From positions 62,001 through 126,000 of the forward strand of contig CAMYVD010000002.1 in NCBI GenBank assembly GCA_947302205.1: a DNA stretch of 64,000 nt, given 5' to 3'. Below, in pieces: positions 18,464-28,548 of this stretch. The notes below the pieces were generated by a model. That model searched no databases, was not told the origin of the DNA, and worked only from the letters and a program-made list of their open reading frames with translations. The DNA comes from an uncultured Bacteroidales bacterium. Lineage in GTDB: Bacteria; Bacteroidota; Bacteroidia; Bacteroidales; F082. The position numbers and the translations under genes are program-made. Position 1 is the first letter of the stretch. Each line of letters begins with the position of its first letter.

Positions 18464-19804
18464 TTAATGGAACAGACGTTCAACGGCAGGAATGGCATTG
18501 GGCAGCGCCAATACCACTACACGGTCGTCGGTTTGGATCTCGAACTCATCGGTGGCGATATAGCTCTCACCGTCGCGCACGATGCCGCAAATGATGGCAT
18601 CCGACGGCATCTGGAGCCGGCCGATCATCTTACGGGTGACGGCGGAACCTTGACGGACCTCAAACTCCACGATGTCGGCGTCAATACCGCTCAGGCATTT
18701 CATGGAGGACACTTTGGCGCCAAGGGTATAGCGCACCATGTAGCTGGCTGCGATGAGTTTCTTGTTGATGATACTGTCGATGCCGATGTTCTGCGAAATG
18801 TCAATATAGTCGATGTTCTCCACCAAGGCGATGGTCTTCTTCACGCCGAAAGCCTTGGCCTGCAGGCAGGTTAGGATGTTGGTCTCCGTGTTTTCGGTGA
18901 CGGCTATGAAAGCGTCCACGTTGGCGATGCCTTCCTCTTCGAGGATGTCGAGGTTGCGGGCGTCAGCGTTGACCACCAAGGCGTTGGTAAGATGGTTGGT
19001 GAGTTCGTTGCAACGTTCCTTGCTGATTTCCAAAATCTTGATATTCAAATCGTTCTCAAGGCGCTTGGCGGTGATGCGTCCCACACGGCCACCACCCACA
19101 ATCATGACGTTGTGGATGCTGATTTGCTTTTTGCCGCTGAGTTTGATGATGTCTTTCACGGCATGGGGCTTGGTCACCACATACACCATGTCGGCCAACT
19201 GGAACACCGTGTCGTCCTGCGGGATGAAGGTGTTCTGCCTGCGGTGGATGGCAGCGATACGGAAGTCGATGTGCTGGTATTGCTCCACGACTTCACTGAC
19301 GCTCTTACCGATGATCTCCGCTTCCGATTCAAGTTTCACCATGAACAGCTGCAACTTGCCTCCCGAAAAGTCGTAAGTCTCAAGCGAGGCGTTCTTTTTC
19401 AACAGCGAGATGATTTCTTGGGCGGCGATGTCTTCAGGGGAAAGCAGTCCGTCGATGCCAAGGTCTTGATACATACGCCATACCTCTGGACTCAGGTTTT
19501 CCATGGTGTTGACTCGGGCGATGACCTTCTTGGCACCGAGTTTTTTGGCGATGATGCCCGTGAGAAGGTTGATGTGCTCGTCGTGCAACACGGCAATGAC
19601 CAGATCAGCCCTCGACACGTTGGCGCGTCGCAAGACCGAAGTTGAAGTAGAGTCGCCCGTGATGGTCATCAGGTCGGAATGTGACTCCACCATCTTCAGC
19701 AGCTCTTCGTTGGGATCCACGATGGTGATGTTGTGGTTGTCGCGCACTAGGGCTTCCGCCAAGTGCAATCCAACTTCACCGTCTCCAGCAATGACTATAT
19801 CCAT
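18464..19804 (-). CDS. trkA: Trk system potassium regulatory subunit TrkA
   Basis: A 446-residue cytoplasmic protein with two RCK modules. The first Rossmann motif is at the N-terminus ('IAGDGEVGLHLAE') and the second near residue 232 ('IVGGGRVGRITAK'). Each is followed by a TrkA-C ligand-binding domain. TrkA binds NAD(H) or ATP/ADP and gates TrkH. The gene is first in the trkA-trkH operon. Its -7 box TAAATTTG lies about 20 bases upstream. Confidence 0.94.
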   Translation of the reverse strand: MDIVIAGDGEVGLHLAEALVRDNHNITIVDPNEELLKMVESHSDLMTITGDSTSTSVLRRANVSRADLVIAVLHDEHINLLTGIIAKKLGAKKVIARVNTMENLSPEVWRMYQDLGIDGLLSPEDIAAQEIISLLKKNASLETYDFSGGKLQLFMVKLESEAEIIGKSVSEVVEQYQHIDFRIAAIHRRQNTFIPQDDTVFQLADMVYVVTKPHAVKDIIKLSGKKQISIHNVMIVGGGRVGRITAKRLENDLNIKILEISKERCNELTNHLTNALVVNADARNLDILEEEGIANVDAFIAVTENTETNILTCLQAKAFGVKKTIALVENIDYIDISQNIGIDSIINKKLIAASYMVRYTLGAKVSSMKCLSGIDADIVEFEVRQGSAVTRKMIGRLQMPSDAIICGIVRDGESYIATDEFEIQTDDRVVVLALPNAIPAVERLFH

Positions 19805-19823
19805 TTTTTTAAGGTTTAAAGTG

Positions 19824-19861
19824 CAAATTTATATTTTTTTTAATTGAAAGCATTATTTTTG
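19824..19861. promoter_or_regulatory. Divergent promoter pair: trkA (-) and metG (+)
   Basis: The minus-strand box TAAATTTG spans 19831 to 19824, and the plus-strand box TATTTTTG is at 19854-19861. The plus box rules out the longer metG reading frame beginning at 19844, since that codon would precede the transcription start. Confidence 0.6.
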
Positions 19862-19888
19862 CACTTTGTTTTAAAATACACGCAAATT

Positions 19889-21949
19889 ATGGAATCAACG
19901 AACAAACACTTCAAGCGTTACACGGTAACTACAGCCTTGCCTTACGCTAACGGCCCTGTCCACATCGGTCACCTTGCCGGCGTTTATGTCCCCGCCGACA
20001 CCTATGTCCGCTACCTACGAATGTGCGGCCAGGAAGTGCTGTTTGTCGGTGGTTCCGATGAGCATGGCGTGCCGATTACCATCAAGGCCGAAAAAGAAGG
20101 CTGCACCCCGCAAGATATCGTGGATCGCTACCATGGCATCATCAAGAAGTCGTTCGAAGAGTTAGGTATCAGCTACGACATCTACTCCCGCACTTCTTCG
20201 AAGATGCACCGCGCTACGGCCCAAGAGTTCTTCAAGAAACTCTATGATGAAGGAAAGTTCATCGAGAAGGAGACCGAGCAATACTTCGATCCGGAACGCC
20301 AGAAGTTCCTTTCCGATAGATATATTGTGGGCACCTGCCCGAAATGTGGTGCCGAGGGAGCCTACGGAGACCAATGTGAGAAATGCGGTTCTTCGTTGAG
20401 TCCCGATGAACTCATCAACCCGCATTCCCAACTCAGCGGTGCGGCCTTGGTGAAAAAGCCGACCAAACATTGGTACCTGCCTCTGGACCAATATGAAGGC
20501 TGGCTCCGCGAGTGGATCCTCGAAGGCCATAAGGAGTGGAAAGTCAACGTATACGGTCAAGTGAAGAGCTGGCTTGACGGTGGCTTGCAACCCCGTGCCG
20601 TCACCCGTGACTTGGATTGGGGTGTCCCCGTCCCCGTAGAAGGTGCCGACGGCAAGGTGTTGTATGTGTGGTTCGATGCGCCTATCGGTTATATCAGCAA
20701 CACCAAGGAAATTTGCGAACAACGTGGCGAAGACTGGGAAAAGTGGTGGAAGGACCCAGAGACCAAGCTGGTGCACTTTATCGGCAAGGACAACATCGTG
20801 TTCCACTGCATCATCTTCCCATGCATGATGAAGGCATACGGCGACTATATCATGCCTGACAACGTGCCTGCCAACGAATTCCTCAACCTCGAGAACGACA
20901 AAATCTCAACTTCACGCAACTGGGCCGTGTGGCTGCATGAGTATCTTGAGGAATTTCCTGGCAAGCAGGACGTGCTGCGTTATGTGCTGACCGCCAATGC
21001 CCCTGAAACCAAGGACAACAACTTCACTTGGAAGGACTATCAGGACCGCAACAACAACGAACTGTTGGCCATCTTTGGCAACTTTGTGAACCGCACCTTG
21101 GTGCTGACGCATAAATTCTATGGAGGTGCCGTGCCGGCGATGACGGGCTTGAACCAGGTTGATGAAGCTGTTGTTGCCGAAATGAACGGCTATGCTTCCA
21201 CGATAGGTCGTCTCATTGAGACCTACAAGTTCCGTGAGGCCCTTTCCGAACTGATGAATCTGGCCCGTTTGGGTAACAAATATCTCACGGATAACGAGCC
21301 TTGGAAGCAAATCAAGACTGATCCAGAAAGGGTGAAGACGGTGATGGCGGTGTCGCTTCAGATTGTAGCCCACCTCGCCATTTTGAGCGAGCCGTTCCTG
21401 CCTTTCAGCGCGCATAAGCTGCAGCGGATGCTCCATTTCTTGTTTAAAGGCTGGAACGATGCCGAAAGGACCGTCCTGTTGCCAGAAGGCCATGTCATCG
21501 GTCAGCCGGAACTGCTGTTCGAAAAGGTCGAAGACAGTGTAGTGGCTGCCCAACTGCAGAAGTTGGAAGACACCAAGAAGGCCAACCAGCTGAATGCTTG
21601 GAAACCCGCAGCAGTGAAGCCTGTGGTGAGTTTTGACGATTACATGAAGGTGGATATCCGTGTGGGTACCATCCTTGAATGCCAGAAGGTGCCGAAGGCC
21701 GACAAGCTGTTGCAGTTCCTCATTGACGACGGCATGCAGAAACGCACTATCGTCAGCGGCATCGCCAAGTATTACACCGAACCCGAGAAACTGGAGGGCA
21801 AACAGGTCTGCTTCATTGCCAACTTCGAACCCCGCAAGCTCAAGGGTGTGGTCAGCGAAGGCATGATCCTCTCTGTCGAAGACAAGGACGGCCGCTTGGT
21901 GCTCCTTACGCCCAGCGACCTTGTTGCTCCTGGCTGTTCAGTAGGGTAA
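19889..21949 (+). CDS. metG: Methionine--tRNA ligase
   Basis: A 686-residue class I aminoacyl-tRNA synthetase. The HIGH motif ('[19 protein letters not shown]'), the zinc-binding knuckle insert ('[18 protein letters not shown]') and the KMSKS-equivalent 'KISTSRN' are all present. The anticodon-binding helical domain follows, and the C-terminal about 110 residues form a tRNA-binding EMAP/Trbp111 domain ('[16 protein letters not shown]'). It charges tRNA-Met for initiation and elongation. I place the start at the ATG at 19889, downstream of the -7 box. It converges on yraN with a 10-base gap. Confidence 0.96.
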   Translation: MESTNKHFKRYTVTTALPYANGPVHIGHLAGVYVPADTYVRYLRMCGQEVLFVGGSDEHGVPITIKAEKEGCTPQDIVDRYHGIIKKSFEELGISYDIYSRTSSKMHRATAQEFFKKLYDEGKFIEKETEQYFDPERQKFLSDRYIVGTCPKCGAEGAYGDQCEKCGSSLSPDELINPHSQLSGAALVKKPTKHWYLPLDQYEGWLREWILEGHKEWKVNVYGQVKSWLDGGLQPRAVTRDLDWGVPVPVEGADGKVLYVWFDAPIGYISNTKEICEQRGEDWEKWWKDPETKLVHFIGKDNIVFHCIIFPCMMKAYGDYIMPDNVPANEFLNLENDKISTSRNWAVWLHEYLEEFPGKQDVLRYVLTANAPETKDNNFTWKDYQDRNNNELLAIFGNFVNRTLVLTHKFYGGAVPAMTGLNQVDEAVVAEMNGYASTIGRLIETYKFREALSELMNLARLGNKYLTDNEPWKQIKTDPERVKTVMAVSLQIVAHLAILSEPFLPFSAHKLQRMLHFLFKGWNDAERTVLLPEGHVIGQPELLFEKVEDSVVAAQLQKLEDTKKANQLNAWKPAAVKPVVSFDDYMKVDIRVGTILECQKVPKADKLLQFLIDDGMQKRTIVSGIAKYYTEPEKLEGKQVCFIANFEPRKLKGVVSEGMILSVEDKDGRLVLLTPSDLVAPGCSVG

Positions 21950-21959
21950 TACGTCTTGT

Positions 21960-22334
21960 TTATACGCCTCGCAATGGCGAAATAAAAGCATCCTCAATGT
22001 GTTCGATCTCCGGCTCAGCGTCGGAGATCACTATGGAGATGATGTCAAATCGGACATCCACGTCCAAATTCTTATACCGAACATAAGCGTCCGCCGCCCA
22101 GATGAGCATGCGCTGTTTGGTGATGCCTACGGCAATGTCAGGCTCGCCGAAATCATCCGATTTTCTGGTCTTTACTTCCACGATGATCAAAACATCGTCA
22201 TCGTTTAACGCAATGATATCGATTTCCTTGTGTCCAGAGCGCCAGTTGCGTTCAAGGATTTGATAGCCTTTTTTGATCAAGTAATCTACGGCAAGGTCTT
22301 CGCCAATTTTCCCGAGTTCGTGAGGTTCGATCAT
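21960..22334 (-). CDS. YraN family protein (UPF0102), endonuclease-like
   Basis: A 124-residue member of UPF0102, a family with a restriction-endonuclease-like fold. The conserved N-terminal 'GKIGEDLAVDYLIKKGYQIL' and 'HKEIDIIALNDDDVLIIVEVKTRK' (the D...EVK nuclease-like signature) are present. The cellular role of YraN remains uncertain. It has its own minus-strand -7 box and diverges from the GH92 gene. Confidence 0.9.
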   Translation of the reverse strand: MIEPHELGKIGEDLAVDYLIKKGYQILERNWRSGHKEIDIIALNDDDVLIIVEVKTRKSDDFGEPDIAVGITKQRMLIWAADAYVRYKNLDVDVRFDIISIVISDAEPEIEHIEDAFISPLRGV

Positions 22335-22349
22335 ATCAATGATTTTTTA

Positions 22350-22377
22350 CAAAGATAAATATTTTTTCGTATTTTTG
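22350..22377. promoter_or_regulatory. Divergent promoter pair: yraN (-) and GH92 gene (+)
   Basis: The minus-strand box TATCTTTG spans 22357 to 22350, and the plus-strand box TATTTTTG lies at 22370-22377, 12 bases apart. The plus box overlaps the first codon of the longer GH92 frame, so the ATG at 22395 is the better start. Confidence 0.6.
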
Positions 22378-22394
22378 TGGCAAAAATCTATCTT

Positions 22395-24734
22395 ATGAAG
22401 AGAATAATCTTACTGATAGCCTTAACCTTGTTGCTTTTTGGCTGTGCAAACCATCAACAGGAAACCGTAGACATAGCTGATTTTACCCATTACGTGAATC
22501 CCATCATTGGAACAAACGGCATGGGACATACCTTTCCTGGGGCTTGTGCTCCATTTGGTATCGTGCAATTGAGTCCTGACACCGACACGGTGCCGCATGA
22601 CATTGACGGCGAGTATCAGCCAAGAGTATATGAATATTGTGCGGGTTATCAGCATAAAGACAGCACTATCGTGGGTTTCAGCCACACCCATTTCAGCGGC
22701 ACAGGTCATTCCGATTTGGGAGATGTTTTGGTGATGCCGGTCACGGGTGCCATCAAGTTCAACCCTGGCACACAGACTGACCCTGACAAAGGCTATCGCT
22801 CACGTTATCGTCATGAGACCGAAACAGCCGCTCCGGGCTATTACACCGTGGTCCTTGACGATTACCATATCAAAGCCGAGCTCACAGCCACAGAACATGT
22901 CGGAGTGCATCGTTACACTTATCCCGAAGGTCAAAACGGCAGCATCATCCTTGATTTGCAACATGCCATTTACAACTATGACGGCAAAACGCTTTGGGCC
23001 AATCTTCGCGTGGAAAATGACACGCTGTTGACTGGCTACCGCATCACCAACGGCTGGGCCAGGACCAATTACACCTACTTTGCCATCAGTTTCAATCAGC
23101 CCATGATGGATTATGGCTATCGTGAGTTGCAGAAGCCCAAATACAACGGCATGTGGGGCAAGTTTCAAGTGAATCGGAACTTTCCGGAGATGACGGGTCG
23201 CAAGATTGTGGCCTATTTCAGTTTCGCGAATCCACAAACGCTTGAGATGAAGGTGGCGCTTTCCGCGACAAGTACCGAAGGAGCCTTGAGAAACCTCCAT
23301 GCTGAGACCGATGGCCGAGGCTTTGATCAGTTGTTGGCCGAGACTCAAGCCAAGTGGAATAAGGAACTGTCGGTGCTTCAAGCCGAAGGCACGGAGGATC
23401 AAAAAGCGATGCTGTACACCTCGTTGTACCATACGATGATCAACCCGTCGGTTTACATGGATGTGGACGGACAGTATCGGGGCATCGACCATAACATTCA
23501 TCAAGCAGAAGGCTTTACGAATTACACGGTGTTTTCCTTGTGGGATACCTACCGAGCTTTGCATCCGCTCTTCAATGTGATACAGCCCAAACGTAACGCC
23601 GACATGGTGGAATCCATGCTGAAACACAGCGAGCAAAGCGTTCACGGATTGCTTCCGGTGTGGTCGCACATGGGCAATGAGAATTGGTGCATGATCGGCT
23701 ATCACGCCACTTCGGTGCTATCGGATGCCTATATCAAAGAGGTTGTGCCTTTGAAAAGCAATCTGTTAGAGGCTATGCAGCGTAGCTCCACCTGTCCCTA
23801 TTATGTGAATCTGGTGGATTACCAGCGCTTGGGTTATGTGCCCTTTGATCGCAATAGCGGCTGTGTTTCGGTCACTATGGAATATGCCTATGACGATTGG
23901 GCGATTTATCAAGCGGCCTTGAAAGCGGGGGACACCGTGATGGCTTCGGAATATCAAAACCGTGCCGCCAACTGGCGCAACACCTTCGATACGGAGTTGG
24001 GTTTTGCCCGGCCACGCATGAGCAATGGCACCTGGAAAGAACCATTCAGCCTGATGGACACCGAAGGCGAGGGCTTTGTGGAAGGCAATTCTTGGGTGTA
24101 TTCATTTTATGTTCCGCAAGACGTGAAAGGCCTGATCGAAGCCATGGGTGGCGATGAGCAATTTATCCATAATCTCGATACGTTGTTCGTGATGCAACTA
24201 CCCAAGGAGTTTTTCGAAAACACCGAAGACGTGACCGAGGAAGGCCTGATGGGTTGCTACAACCATGGCAACGAGCCGGCGCATCACATCGCTTATCTCT
24301 ATAACTGGACTTCACAGCCTTACAAGACCCAATACTGGCTTCGTGAGATCATGAACCGTTTTTACAAAAACAATATCGACGGCCTTTGCGGCAACGACGA
24401 CTGCGGTCAGATGTCGGCTTGGTACATCTTCTCTGTCATGGGCTTCTATCCTGTTTGTCCTGGTAGTGACCAATATGTGTTGGGAGCGCCCTATCTGCCC
24501 TATTTGAAAGTACGTTTGGGCAATGGCAAAACCATGGAAATCAAGGCGCCCGAGGTGAGCGACGAAAACCGCTATGTCCAAAAAGTGACACTGAACGGCC
24601 AAGAAATCACGAAACTTTATCTCACCCACAAACAGTTGATGCAAGGCGGGGAGTTGGTTTTTGAGATGGGTTCCGAGCCCAATCCCACAAGAGGCTTGAA
24701 TCCCGAGGACAAACCTTATTCAATGACGGAATAA
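22395..24734 (+). CDS. Glycoside hydrolase family 92 alpha-mannosidase, lipoprotein
   Basis: A 779-residue GH92 enzyme. The N-terminus is a lipoprotein signal ('LLFGC' lipobox). An N-terminal beta-sandwich ('HYVNPIIGTNGMGHTFPGA') precedes the catalytic domain. Family hallmarks include 'FSLWDTYRALHPL' and 'GNDDCGQMSAWYIFSVMGFY', with acidic residues used in calcium-dependent inverting catalysis. GH92 enzymes cleave alpha-mannosides, typically from N-glycans or yeast mannan. No SusC/SusD pair is nearby, so it is not in a classical utilisation locus here. It has its own -7 box. The enzyme is probably anchored in the outer membrane or periplasm. Confidence 0.94.
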   Translation: MKRIILLIALTLLLFGCANHQQETVDIADFTHYVNPIIGTNGMGHTFPGACAPFGIVQLSPDTDTVPHDIDGEYQPRVYEYCAGYQHKDSTIVGFSHTHFSGTGHSDLGDVLVMPVTGAIKFNPGTQTDPDKGYRSRYRHETETAAPGYYTVVLDDYHIKAELTATEHVGVHRYTYPEGQNGSIILDLQHAIYNYDGKTLWANLRVENDTLLTGYRITNGWARTNYTYFAISFNQPMMDYGYRELQKPKYNGMWGKFQVNRNFPEMTGRKIVAYFSFANPQTLEMKVALSATSTEGALRNLHAETDGRGFDQLLAETQAKWNKELSVLQAEGTEDQKAMLYTSLYHTMINPSVYMDVDGQYRGIDHNIHQAEGFTNYTVFSLWDTYRALHPLFNVIQPKRNADMVESMLKHSEQSVHGLLPVWSHMGNENWCMIGYHATSVLSDAYIKEVVPLKSNLLEAMQRSSTCPYYVNLVDYQRLGYVPFDRNSGCVSVTMEYAYDDWAIYQAALKAGDTVMASEYQNRAANWRNTFDTELGFARPRMSNGTWKEPFSLMDTEGEGFVEGNSWVYSFYVPQDVKGLIEAMGGDEQFIHNLDTLFVMQLPKEFFENTEDVTEEGLMGCYNHGNEPAHHIAYLYNWTSQPYKTQYWLREIMNRFYKNNIDGLCGNDDCGQMSAWYIFSVMGFYPVCPGSDQYVLGAPYLPYLKVRLGNGKTMEIKAPEVSDENRYVQKVTLNGQEITKLYLTHKQLMQGGELVFEMGSEPNPTRGLNPEDKPYSMTE

Positions 24735-24738
24735 TTAT

Positions 24739-24746
24739 TATCTTTG
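24739..24746 (+). promoter_or_regulatory. -7 promoter box four bases before the mnmA ATG
   Basis: TATCTTTG matches TAnnTTTG and ends four bases before the ATG at 24751. In Bacteroidota the transcription start lies a few bases after this box, so the mRNA would have little or no 5' leader. Confidence 0.6.
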
Positions 24747-24750
24747 CACC

Positions 24751-25818
24751 ATGAACATCGCCGCACTAGTATCGGGTGGAGTGGACAGCTCCGTGGTGGT
24801 GCCGCTGCTCAAGGAGCAGGGCTACGACCCGCATATCTTCTATATCAAGATAGGCATGGAAGGCAAAGAGGACCTTTCGAGCTGTCCGTCGGAAGAAGAT
24901 ATTGAAATCACTACCTATATTGCCAAGAAATACGGCTGCAAGTTTGATATCGTCGATTTGCAGCATGAGTATTTCGAGACAGTGGGCCGTTACACCATGG
25001 AGATGGTGCGCAAGGGGTTGACGCCCAATCCTGACGTAATGTGTAACCGATGGATTAAGTTGGGCGCCTTTGAGGAAAAGGAAGGCCATAACTTCGATAA
25101 GATCGCCACAGGGCACTACGCCCGTTCGTGGGAAGATCCAAACGGCATCTTTTGGCTTGGTACAGCGGCGGATACCTTTAAGGACCAGACCTATTTCTTG
25201 GGTCGTATCACCTATGCCCAACTGAGCAAGGTGATCTTCCCGATAGGGGATATTCCCAAGCCCAAAGTTCGTGAATTGGCGGCAAAATATAAACTTCCGT
25301 CGGCGGAACGCCATGACAGCCAAGGGATTTGTTTCTTGGGCAAGATCAACTACAACGACTATATCCGTGAGTATTTGGGGGAGATGCCGGGCGACATTGT
25401 AGAACTGGAGACAGGCAAGAAACTCGGTCGCCACAAGGGTTTCTGGTTCCATACCATCGGGCAGCGCAGAGGCCTTGGTTTAGGCGGCGGTCCTTGGTTC
25501 GTGGTGAAAAAAGATATCCCGAACAACATCGTTTATGTTTCTCAGGGCTACGACCCCGTGGCGCAATACACCGATATTATTCCCTTGGGCGATCTCCAGA
25601 TGATGAATCCAACCTTACACCTCACCGAAGGTATGCGTGTCCGATATAAAATCCGCCATCAACCGGAATTCACCATGGGTACGGTTCATATAACGGAACA
25701 AGGCGCCGACATCATCTCTGACGTGCCTGTCTCAGGTATTGCCGCTGGACAATTCGGCGTGATGTATCATGAGACAGAGCCGTATGTTCTCGGAAGTGGG
25801 GTTATTATTGAGAAGTAA
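24751..25818 (+). CDS. mnmA: tRNA 2-thiouridine(34) synthase
   Basis: A 355-residue PP-loop ATPase ('VSGGVDSSVV') that thiolates U34 of tRNAs for Lys, Glu and Gln. The two catalytic Cys are seen in 'NPDVMCNRWIK' and 'HDSQGICFLGK', and the tRNA-binding motif 'DQTYFLGRI' is present. It has its own promoter immediately upstream. It converges on the rluA-like gene. Its stop codon (25816-25818) is also the first bases of a heptanucleotide array. Confidence 0.95.
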   Translation: MNIAALVSGGVDSSVVVPLLKEQGYDPHIFYIKIGMEGKEDLSSCPSEEDIEITTYIAKKYGCKFDIVDLQHEYFETVGRYTMEMVRKGLTPNPDVMCNRWIKLGAFEEKEGHNFDKIATGHYARSWEDPNGIFWLGTAADTFKDQTYFLGRITYAQLSKVIFPIGDIPKPKVRELAAKYKLPSAERHDSQGICFLGKINYNDYIREYLGEMPGDIVELETGKKLGRHKGFWFHTIGQRRGLGLGGGPWFVVKKDIPNNIVYVSQGYDPVAQYTDIIPLGDLQMMNPTLHLTEGMRVRYKIRHQPEFTMGTVHITEQGADIISDVPVSGIAAGQFGVMYHETEPYVLGSGVIIEK

Positions 25819-25843
25819 GAAGACAGAAGTCAGAAGAAAGAAG
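25811..25843. repeat. Heptanucleotide array spanning two convergent stop codons
   Basis: After a partial unit at 25811-25815, four 7-base units of the form NNAGAAG follow at 25816, 25823, 25830 and 25837. The array contains the mnmA stop (25816-25818) and, on the other strand, the stop of the rluA-like gene (25832-25830). It therefore encodes the last residues of the pseudouridine synthase and fills the gap between the two genes. Confidence 0.75.
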
Positions 25844-26504
25844 GCCAAGGCTCCATGGATGGCATGGGGGCTGTAATATCCATTGGCGTCTTTTGGACGG
25901 GATGCTCAAATGAGATTTTCCAGGCGTGGAGGCAAATGGAAGCATCGGGATTGCTTCTCGGATAACCGTATTTCAAGTCGCCCTTGATGGGGCATCCGAT
26001 ATGTGCCAATTGGCAGCGAATCTGGTGATGACGCCCTGTGAAAAGTTCTACCTCCAGCAGGTAGTAATTGTCGGACTTACCCACCAATCGATAACTCAAA
26101 CGGGCTAATTTGGCCTCTTTGGTGCCTTCGGGAACCACATACGATTTGTTTTGTTTCTCGTTTTTTACCAGGTAATCTTCCAGCACGTCAGCGTCTTTCG
26201 GGGGACGGTTTTTCACGATGGCAAGATAGATTTTATGGAAGTCACGGTCTTTTACCTTCACGGTCATGCGTGAGAGCGCTTTGCTCGTCTTGGCGAAAAC
26301 GACAGCGCCGCTCACGGGACGGTCGATGCGATGCACCAAACCCGCGAAAACATTGCCTGGTTTATCGTATTTCTCCTTGATGTAGTCCTTGACATCGTCC
26401 AGAAGGCATTTGTCGCCCGTTTTATCCCCTTGGACAATCTCCGAGGGGAGTTTGTTGACGACGATCAGGTGGTTGTCTTCGTATAATATTCTGTTGTTAA
26501 TCAT
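25830..26504 (-). CDS. RluA-family pseudouridine synthase
   Basis: A 224-residue RluA-type synthase. The catalytic motif 'HRIDRPVSG' contains the nucleophilic Asp61, and 'TGRHHQIRCQLAHIGCPIKGD' is the family's second conserved block. There is no S4 domain, so the RNA target cannot be deduced. The C-terminus ends inside a heptanucleotide repeat, so its last residues probably vary among relatives. It follows the GH97 gene with a 9-base gap and is probably cotranscribed with it. Confidence 0.9.
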   Translation of the reverse strand: MINNRILYEDNHLIVVNKLPSEIVQGDKTGDKCLLDDVKDYIKEKYDKPGNVFAGLVHRIDRPVSGAVVFAKTSKALSRMTVKVKDRDFHKIYLAIVKNRPPKDADVLEDYLVKNEKQNKSYVVPEGTKEAKLARLSYRLVGKSDNYYLLEVELFTGRHHQIRCQLAHIGCPIKGDLKYGYPRSNPDASICLHAWKISFEHPVQKTPMDITAPMPSMEPWPSFF

Positions 26505-26513
26505 TCTGTCTCC

Positions 26514-28511
26514 TTAAAACACTATCACCGCTCCACCGCCTTTGGCGAGATGGATTTTAACCTTATTTCCCATGACTTGGATTTGCTCAGAAATATAATC
26601 CTTGGCTACGCGGTTGGCATTCACACCATCACGGAAAATGTTGCCGGACTTGGCACCAAAACCTGGCAAAACAGAGAGATCCAAAACAAGGTCGCGCTCT
26701 TCCCAGTTGGTGATGGCACCGAAATACCAATGAAAGTCCTTCTTGCGGGCAATGACGAGGTATTCGCCCACCTTGCCGTCAAGAACCACGGTCTCATCCC
26801 AGGTGGTAGGCACGCTGGCGATGAACTGGGTACATTCATCCTCCTGAAGGTAGTTGCTCGGGCTGTCGCACAGCATGTTGAAGGGAGATTCAAAGATGAC
26901 GTATTCTGCGAGCTGACGGCAACGGGTACCTTGGCTCATCGGCTCGCCCCAGTTGGCGGAGAAACTGCCTCGTTGTGCATTGTGCATAGCCCCTTGAGTA
27001 TAGTCGAACGAGCCAGCCACCATGCGGATGAAGGGGATGGTGACCTCGTTCAGTACCAAGTCGCCTTCGTTGTCCCATTTAGCTTGCTCCAGCCCGTAAA
27101 CACCTTCATAGTTCAACACATTGGGGTAGGTGCGACTCAGTCCCGTGGGCTTGTAAGCGCCGTGGAAGTCGACGAATAGATGGTATTTGGCTGCCATCGC
27201 CGCCATGCGGTAGTAGAAGTCTACTATCATCTGGTCGTCACCGTCCATGAAGTCAACCTTGAAGCCTTTCACACCCATTTCGGAATAATGTTGGCACACG
27301 TGTTCCATATCCTTATCGATGGCGGCATAGCCAGCCCATAATACAAGGCCTACATTGCGTTCCTTGCCATAGTTGACCAGCTCCACAAGATCGATTTCGG
27401 GCACTACCTGAAAGAGGTCGGCCTGTTTGTTCACAGCCCATCCTTCGTCCAAAATCACGTATTCGATGCCGTATTTTGAGGCGAAGTCGATGTAATACTT
27501 GTACGTATCGTTGTTGATGCCGGCCTTGAAGGGTACACCATAGACATTCCAGTTGTTCCACCAGTCCCAAGCCACCTTACCAGGTTGAATCCAACTGAGA
27601 TCGTCGACACGGCTGGGCGAAGCGAGACGGTACACCATGTCGTTGTCGGCCAGGTCCTTGTCATTTTCTGAGATAATAATGCAGCGCCATGGGAACGAGC
27701 GTTTTCCCTCCACTTTGGCGATATAATTCTCACGCTCCTTTACCACCCATTGCAGGTTGTTGTGTCCGCCTTGTTCACGGATTTTGGGATAGCCGGCATG
27801 AACTGCAGAAAAGCCGTTCATGCCTGTTTCATTACTAAGATAGAGCCCGGGAAAAGCCTCCAAATCGGCTTCGGTGATCACTGCCTTTTTCCCATCTTTG
27901 AGTTCCACTAACACCGGCAAGAAAGCCAACCGTCCAGGTTCCATCTTGCTCAAAGGCGTTACGGTATAGGTGTTTTCAAACGAATTGAAAAATTGCTGGT
28001 CGATAAAGTCGCCATCGCCGGGACGAGCGTTGACATAAGGAATCCAAGCGGTGTAATCTTCGTCAAAGTTGAAGTCGGCAATTTCATTAATGATTTCAAA
28101 AGGCTTTATGAAATTAGTTTCAAAGCGGTATGCTACACCGTCATCATAGGCGCGGAAAACCACCTTGTACCTTTCTTTGAAGCTGATAACCAGTTCGTTA
28201 TACTGGTCTTTGATTTCGTTTCTTTTATAAAAAGACGCCTTGATGGTTTGATTTACCGAAGTAGTTATGGCAGAACGTACTTTGTTGTAGGGACGAATGC
28301 CTAAGATCATACCATCGCCGAGGTTCAAGGCGAGATGTGAATCATCGAGGACAATGGTTTCACCATGGTGTACCGAATAGCGGAGACCGGCTTTAGTAGT
28401 CACGGTGACGGTGATCTTCCCGTTAGGCGACTTCAAGGTGTAAGGCTCCTGTGCTAAAAGATTTGCACTGGTCAGCACAAGAAATAAAAGAAACAAGACC
28501 TTGTTTTTCAT
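26514..28511 (-). CDS. Glycoside hydrolase family 97 (likely retaining alpha-galactosidase type)
   Basis: A 665-residue secreted enzyme with a signal peptide ('[14 protein letters not shown]'), an N-terminal GH97 beta-sandwich, a catalytic TIM barrel and a C-terminal sandwich. The barrel has Asp420 in '[11 protein letters not shown]' and Glu469 in '[10 protein letters not shown]'. These correspond in kind and spacing to the nucleophile and acid/base of the retaining Bacteroides GH97b alpha-galactosidase, rather than the Glu bases of inverting SusB. I therefore infer a retaining alpha-galactosidase-like enzyme; this rests on motif comparison only. It is the first gene of a minus-strand pair with the pseudouridine synthase. 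Confidence 0.88.
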   Translation of the reverse strand: MKNKVLFLLFLVLTSANLLAQEPYTLKSPNGKITVTVTTKAGLRYSVHHGETIVLDDSHLALNLGDGMILGIRPYNKVRSAITTSVNQTIKASFYKRNEIKDQYNELVISFKERYKVVFRAYDDGVAYRFETNFIKPFEIINEIADFNFDEDYTAWIPYVNARPGDGDFIDQQFFNSFENTYTVTPLSKMEPGRLAFLPVLVELKDGKKAVITEADLEAFPGLYLSNETGMNGFSAVHAGYPKIREQGGHNNLQWVVKERENYIAKVEGKRSFPWRCIIISENDKDLADNDMVYRLASPSRVDDLSWIQPGKVAWDWWNNWNVYGVPFKAGINNDTYKYYIDFASKYGIEYVILDEGWAVNKQADLFQVVPEIDLVELVNYGKERNVGLVLWAGYAAIDKDMEHVCQHYSEMGVKGFKVDFMDGDDQMIVDFYYRMAAMAAKYHLFVDFHGAYKPTGLSRTYPNVLNYEGVYGLEQAKWDNEGDLVLNEVTIPFIRMVAGSFDYTQGAMHNAQRGSFSANWGEPMSQGTRCRQLAEYVIFESPFNMLCDSPSNYLQEDECTQFIASVPTTWDETVVLDGKVGEYLVIARKKDFHWYFGAITNWEERDLVLDLSVLPGFGAKSGNIFRDGVNANRVAKDYISEQIQVMGNKVKIHLAKGGGAVIVF

Positions 28512-28519
28512 AGAATTGT

Positions 28520-28527
28520 TATTTTTG
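28520..28527 (+). promoter_or_regulatory. -7 promoter box for tatA
   Basis: TATTTTTG lies 21 bases before the tatA ATG at 28549. It shows that the longer reading frame from 28501 is not the protein start. Confidence 0.55.
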
Positions 28528-28548
28528 CATCAAATAAATGATCGAATT

